Of a stretch of DNA of 17,228 nt, positions 13,650 through 17,228 are shown one piece after another. The notes under the pieces are model-generated. The model had not been told where the DNA came from. It saw nothing but the letters and a program-made list of their open reading frames with translations, and searched no databases. Origin of the DNA: Erysipelotrichia bacterium (GTDB lineage Bacteria; Bacillota_I; Bacilli_A; Erysipelotrichales; Erysipelotrichaceae); contig SAAR01000032.1 of the NCBI GenBank assembly GCA_009916335.1, positions 1 through 17,228 of the forward strand. Reading direction: 5' to 3'. The position numbers were made by a program, and so were the translations under genes. How positions within the stretch are numbered: the stretch's first letter is position 1; every line of letters starts with the position of its first letter.

Positions 13650-14441
13650 CTATTCAAAAGTGCGGTTAAAACGATCATCTAATCTTGTATGCTTTGTTAA
13701 TGTCGTATCAAAAGATGCTATCATCTTTACAGCCACTGCAATTGCTTTATCAAATCTATGTAATAATCCTTCATTACTTTCATAACATTTAAGATTATCC
13801 TTTTTTTGATTCATCAAACCTTTTAAATAAGCATGTTTCCCACTCATCTTCATGATTGTATTAATAGAAGCATGCTTAATTGCCCCTGGTGCAGTAAACA
13901 ACTTTTTAATCAATTTTAAATCCATTAAAGATTTTTTGACAGTTAAGGCATCAAAACCTGGATAAAAAGGATAAATGGCTTGTGCTGTTTCATCATCGCT
14001 AGGAACTAACTTTGCCATTTCAAAACCGATTGGATCTTCTCCATCAAGCTTTAACAGTTTCTTTTCAAATTCTTCCTCAATTTCTAAATGCTGTACCCCA
14101 CTCACTTGAATCATTTCCTCCACATAAGGATGGCATTCACTATCTAGTATATAATGACAAATGACTCCTAATAAATAGGCATACTCTTTACTATCTCTGC
14201 CTTTCTTATCAATGACTTCTAACGCATGAAGAAAGAAAGGTCTTGCAGATTGTGCATGTAGTTTATTCCCATACTCATTTACCTTATTTTTCTTATACGC
14301 TTTATAAAAGAAGAAAATATCAGGCCCTTGTAGCCCTATCGCAAACTGAGCATAATTTTTTTCAATCAGTTCTTTTATATCACTATTTAATCTTTCATAT
14401 ACTTTTTTACCAAAACGATGGTGTGCATAAAATGCAGGCAT
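13650..14441 (-). CDS. Zinc-dependent phospholipase C-like protein
   Basis: A 263-residue protein of the Zn_dep_PLPC superfamily (PF00882 type). Likely ligands are in place: His7/His8 in YAHHRFG, Asp41 in GLQGPDIF, His62, H96xxxD100 in CHYILDSECHP, His104, and H118xxxE122 in HLEIEEEFE. Classical members such as C. perfringens alpha-toxin are secreted, but this one has no signal peptide, so a cytoplasmic hydrolase on phospholipid or another phosphoester is more likely and virulence activity should not be assumed. AGGAAG precedes the ATG. First gene of an operon with the UMF1 transporter. Confidence 0.85.
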   Translation of the reverse strand: MPAFYAHHRFGKKVYERLNSDIKELIEKNYAQFAIGLQGPDIFFFYKAYKKNKVNEYGNKLHAQSARPFFLHALEVIDKKGRDSKEYAYLLGVICHYILDSECHPYVEEMIQVSGVQHLEIEEEFEKKLLKLDGEDPIGFEMAKLVPSDDETAQAIYPFYPGFDALTVKKSLMDLKLIKKLFTAPGAIKHASINTIMKMSGKHAYLKGLMNQKKDNLKCYESNEGLLHRFDKAIAVAVKMIASFDTTLTKHTRLDDRFNRTFE

Positions 14442-14472
14442 AATATCACTTCCTATTTCTTTTCATACATTA

Positions 14473-14501
14473 ACTATAAAATTATATCTACTAATTGTAA
14501 A
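14473..14501 (-). promoter_or_regulatory. Promoter of the phospholipase C-like/UMF1 operon
   Basis: The minus strand has TTTACA (14496-14501), a 17-bp spacer and TATAGT (14473-14478), 31 bases before the ATG. An alternative TATAAT lies inside the spacer. Confidence 0.65.
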
Positions 14502-14536
14502 TGGTTTATGTTCAACTTGTTAAAAAAACGTAAACT

Positions 14537-14562
14537 AAACAAAAAGCACAAACGTGCCTTTT
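14537..14562 (-). terminator. Intrinsic terminator after the ABC-F gene
   Basis: A 9-bp stem with one G-U pair (14541-14549 with 14554-14562) and a 4-nt loop ends in TTTTTG on the minus strand. Its 5' arm overlaps the stop codon at 14561-14563. Confidence 0.75.
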
Positions 14563-16156
14563 ACTCTGTAATACCCATTTCTTTTTCTAAAAAATCATCA
14601 TAACCACAACGGCGATCAATCAATGTACCATCTTCTTTAATCATAATGATACGATTGGCAATGGTTTGAATAAATTGGTGGTCATGAGAAGTGAATAACA
14701 TTTCTCCTTTATAAGCGATTAACCCATTGTTTAATGCTGTAATTGCCTCTAAATCTAAATGATTGGTTGGATCATCTAACATTAAAAAGTTAGGTGCTTC
14801 TAGCATTGCTTTACTTAACATACAACGTGCTTTCTCTCCACCAGATAAGACGTTTACTTTCTTTAATGCTTCTTCTCCTGAAAATAACATTCTACCCAAG
14901 AATCCACGAATAAAAGCAGGATCTTCAATATCAGTATAACGAGATAACCATGTACAAATATCATCATCACTCTCAAAATAGCGAGTATTGTCGTTTGGTA
15001 CATAAGATGGACTAATCGTCTGCCCAAATGTAACACTACCTTCATCAGCAACTAATTCATTATTAATAATTTTTAATAGTGTTGTACATTTTAGTGGATC
15101 ACCGACAAGAGCCACTTTATCCCCTTTCATAATATTAATATTAACCTTATGCAACAGCACTTCTCCATCAATACACTTGCATACATCTTCGACAAATAAA
15201 ATCTGTTTTCCCGATTCTCTTTCTGCTTTAAAATCAATAAACGGGTATCTTCTTGTTGATGGTTTAAGTTCATCAAGAACAATTTTATCTAACGTTTTCT
15301 TTCGTGATGTCGCTTGTTTTGATTTTGATGCATTCGCCGCAAAACGTGCAATAAATGCTTCTAATTCTTTCATCTTATCTTCTTTTTTACGATTTGCATC
15401 TTTCATCTGTTTCGCTAACAATTGACTTGATTCATACCAAAAATCATAGTTTCCTGCATAAATTTTAATGCTTCCATAATCAACATCAGCAATATGCGTA
15501 CATACTTTATTTAAGAAATGACGATCATGAGAAACAACAATGATTGTCTGTTCATAATTAATTAAAAAGTTTTCTAGCCATGCGATTGCCTTTAAATCTA
15601 AGTTATTGGTTGGTTCATCTAAAAGCAAGGTATCAGGTCTACCAAATAAAGCTTGTGCTAGTAACACTTTCACTTTTTCACTTCCTGTTAATTCTTTCAT
15701 TAACTTATCATGTAATTCACTATCAATTCCTAGCCCATTTAATAAGATGGCCGCATCACTTTCTGCATTCCAGCCGTCCATTTCAGCAAACTCAGCCTCT
15801 AATAATCCTGCTCTTTCGCCATCTTCATCATTAAAATCTGCTTTTGCATATAAAGCATCTTTTTCTTTCATAATAGCATACAATTTTTCATTCCCCATGA
15901 TCACTGTATCCATAACACTGTTTTCATCATAGGCAAAATGATCTTGCTTTAAAGTGAACAGCGTTTCATGTGCACCCATATAAACCTCGCCTGTATCTGC
16001 TTTTAACTCACCACTCAATACCTTTAGAAAAGTACTTTTCCCTGCTCCATTGGCACCGATTAAACCATAACAATTCCCATTTGTAAATTTTATATTCACA
16101 TCTTTATATAATGTTCTTTGTCCAAATCTTACACTCACATTATTTGTTGCAATCAT
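14561..16156 (-). CDS. ABC-F family ATPase (YkpA/YbiT-like)
   Basis: A 531-residue soluble protein with two ABC domains and no membrane segments. ABC-F proteins act on the ribosome. NBD1 has Walker A GANGAGKS (34-41) and Walker B LLLDEP (177-182), with H-switch His210. The charged linker (about 240-310) is the inter-domain P-site arm. NBD2 has signature LSGGE (437-441) and His491. The second ATP site is degenerate: Walker A2 reads GDPLKCTT (352-359) without the Lys, signature 1 is LTGSE (156-160), and Walker B2 is MLDDPT with Asp462 for the catalytic Glu. The FGQTISPSYVPNDN stretch fits the YkpA branch. AGGAGG precedes the ATG. It is monocistronic. Antibiotic resistance should not be inferred. 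Confidence 0.92.
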   Translation of the reverse strand: MIATNNVSVRFGQRTLYKDVNIKFTNGNCYGLIGANGAGKSTFLKVLSGELKADTGEVYMGAHETLFTLKQDHFAYDENSVMDTVIMGNEKLYAIMKEKDALYAKADFNDEDGERAGLLEAEFAEMDGWNAESDAAILLNGLGIDSELHDKLMKELTGSEKVKVLLAQALFGRPDTLLLDEPTNNLDLKAIAWLENFLINYEQTIIVVSHDRHFLNKVCTHIADVDYGSIKIYAGNYDFWYESSQLLAKQMKDANRKKEDKMKELEAFIARFAANASKSKQATSRKKTLDKIVLDELKPSTRRYPFIDFKAERESGKQILFVEDVCKCIDGEVLLHKVNINIMKGDKVALVGDPLKCTTLLKIINNELVADEGSVTFGQTISPSYVPNDNTRYFESDDDICTWLSRYTDIEDPAFIRGFLGRMLFSGEEALKKVNVLSGGEKARCMLSKAMLEAPNFLMLDDPTNHLDLEAITALNNGLIAYKGEMLFTSHDHQFIQTIANRIIMIKEDGTLIDRRCGYDDFLEKEMGITE

Positions 16157-16183
16157 AAACTTCCTCCTAAATACAATATGTGC

Positions 16184-16192
16184 ATTATACCA
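16184..16192 (-). promoter_or_regulatory. Extended -10 promoter of the ABC-F gene
   Basis: The minus strand reads ATGGTATAAT (TGn-extended -10 box, TATAAT at 16184-16189), 28 bases upstream of the ATG. The -35 region has no consensus match. Confidence 0.65.
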
Positions 16193-16237
16193 TGAGTGAT
16201 AATTATAAGCATAGAAAAAGTTATGTATCTTTTTAGA

Positions 16238-16283
16238 AAGAAAAAGAAAACTGCAAAGATCGATTTCTCTACTTTTGCAGTTT
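16238..16283 (-). terminator. Intrinsic terminator after the SDR remnant
   Basis: A perfect 10-bp stem AAACTGCAAA/TTTGCAGTTT (16274-16283 with 16248-16257) is followed on the minus strand by TCTTTTTCTTTC, 28 bases past the SDR stop codon. Confidence 0.75.
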
Positions 16284-16310
16284 CATACACTTGTGATTGT
16301 ATACTTCTAT

Positions 16311-16862
16311 TTATCCAGCAATCCAACCACCATCAACAACTAATACATCACCGTTAACATAACTAGATTCATCACTTGCTAAATACAAAGCAGCATTAGC
16401 AATATCTTCACATTCTCCCATTTCAGGAGCCGTAGCCATCACTAATTTAGTACGTCCATACCCTTTCATATTCGGCATACCCATACTAGATGCTATTTCG
16501 GAGTTAATTCCTCCAGGGGCAATCACATTACAGCGAATTTTATCAGGGATATACATAAACGCCGTATTTTTACTCATTGCGACTAATGCTGCTTTACTAG
16601 CTACATAAGCAGCCCCTGCTGCACTACGCATGGCACCAACAGATGCTACATTAATAATATTTCCACCATTCCCTTGTGTTAAAAAGACATTCACTGCTTT
16701 TTTCATCGCATGCATTGGTCCATATGTATTTACTTTCATCACTTGATCAAATCGTTCTTCCTCTACATCACCAATTGCTTCCATACCATCCATAATCCCA
16801 GCATTATTTACTAGTATATCTAATTTACCATTTTCTAAAATTTCAGAATACATCGAATTCAA
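16311..16862 (-). pseudogene. Short-chain dehydrogenase/reductase, 5'-truncated
   Basis: Up to 183 codons of a classical SDR that starts in the middle of the fold. Numbering from the TTG at 16862: the NNAG motif is at 19-22, catalytic Ser74, Tyr86 and Lys90 (YVASK) follow, and the C-terminal half through VDGGW is complete. Missing are about 75 N-terminal residues with the TGxxxGxG cofactor loop, without which NAD(P) cannot bind. The frame stays open upstream only to a stop at 16893-16895, and no SD precedes the TTG or the ATG at 16853. It lies directly behind a truncated NAD(P)-binding gene in another frame. I call it a remnant; translation of a stable fragment cannot be excluded. Confidence 0.75.
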
Positions 16863-16870
16863 GTGATTTC

Positions 16871-17140
16871 TTATTGTAGTTTCGCATGTAAGTCAACTTC
16901 CAGTACATCTTTACCACCAGATCCTGCGACAAAATAGACAGCATCAATATCTTGATCCAGTTGTTTCTCGATAGACTCTTTGCTGGCGGTAATATCCAAA
17001 TCTAGCTGGCTATAGCTATCATTATCAAACAGTTTTTCTTCTTGGCTAGTCGTACCAATTACTTGGTGTTCGTCAGCTAATAGTTGCTTAACCAAGTTAC
17101 TACCGACACGACCACTTGCACCAACGACTAAAATTTTCAT
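16871..17140 (-). pseudogene. NAD(P)-binding (NmrA/YwnB-like) protein, 3'-truncated
   Basis: An 89-codon N-terminal half of an atypical SDR. The ATG at 17140 has AGGA six bases upstream (a second in-frame ATG is at 17146). The GASGRVG dinucleotide-binding loop (7-13) is intact and the frame continues to DAVYFVAGSGGKDVLEVDL, where family members go on for another 110-130 residues; this one stops seven codons later. Codon use (AGC, CTG, GTC, ACC) looks richer in G+C than the neighbours, which hints at foreign origin. The truncation point abuts the truncated SDR. The product could fold only partly, so a broken gene is likelier than a mini-protein. Confidence 0.7.
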
Positions 17141-17228
17141 AATCATTCCTATTTTTATAGTGTGTTTTTAGATAGTATAACAAATCGTCTTTATTCATTG
17201 GTTTTGCATAAAAATATCCTTGTACATG
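17100..17228 (-). CDS. C-terminal tail of an EAL-domain protein, partial
   Basis: An open frame entering from the right edge reads HVQGYFYAKPMNKDDLLYYLKTHYKN before running 41 bases into the NAD(P)-binding fragment and stopping at 17100-17102. V/I-QGYxxxKPM followed by an acidic stretch and a helix is the usual end of EAL cyclic-di-GMP phosphodiesterase domains. Only about 26 residues look native; the last 14 or so overlap the next reading frame and may be read-through past a recombination point. No catalytic residues fall inside the window, so activity cannot be judged. Confidence 0.6.
   Translation of the reverse strand, partial: HVQGYFYAKPMNKDDLLYYLKTHYKNRNDYENFSRWCKWSCR

Noticed and set aside
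15606..15932. 108-codon plus-strand frame opposite the ABC-F gene
   Set aside because: Antisense shadow of conserved ABC-F coding sequence with no ribosome site.

Overview
The window is AT-rich, with strong AGGAGG-type ribosome sites, TATAAT promoters and T-tailed hairpin terminators. It carries Spx, NiaR, YkpA-type ABC-F and ECF S-component genes. Together these point to a low-GC Bacillota chromosome, possibly of the gut Erysipelotrichia; that lineage is inferred from protein flavour, not shown. It reads as ordinary chromosome with one remarkable intergenic region and a decayed right edge. No phage, transposase, tRNA, rRNA or CRISPR was seen.

Left part (1-4055), all minus strand: the start of a DUF218/YdcF-like protein; a patatin-like hydrolase; cardiolipin synthase; and, heading the cls operon, a membrane protein that looks like an M28 aminopeptidase fold with its metal ligands lost and a two-helix membrane hairpin inserted. 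These three lipid or envelope genes may form one transcription unit, although the patatin gene also has its own promoter.

Middle (4031-7730), minus strand: a probable niacin ECF S component (niaX) with a consensus promoter buried in a 40-bp perfect palindrome; a bPH_4 protein; a flavodoxin-like protein behind an XRE regulator; and a ZIP metal transporter followed by the 3H-domain niacin repressor NiaR. NiaR very likely acts on the niaX palindrome.

7684-10211: an MsbA-like ABC exporter, then a 700-base region that protein-coding genes do not explain. It holds three tandem copies (period about 210) of a roughly 134-nt element. On the minus strand each copy has a conserved upstream box, a -10 box, a 17-nt copy-specific 5' segment, two hairpins, a single-stranded UUCUCCC segment and an intrinsic terminator. 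I read this as a previously unannotated multicopy small-RNA family of the SD-pairing type. The CU-rich segment of two copies is an exact 11-nt complement of the niaX Shine-Dalgarno region.

10160-12391: divergent from the RNAs is a Spx-family regulator that lacks the second cysteine of the CxxC switch and carries a cysteine-rich tail. A small three-helix membrane protein converges on it through a shared terminator. Next comes a secreted GH25 muramidase with three LysM repeats.

12397-16189, minus strand: a zinc-dependent phospholipase C-like gene and a UMF1/Atg22-type MFS transporter in an operon, then an ABC-F ATPase whose second ATP site is degenerate.

Right edge (16238-17228): a 5'-truncated SDR, a 3'-truncated NAD(P)-binding protein and the tail of an EAL-domain protein lie head to tail in different frames, which looks like deletion or recombination scar material.
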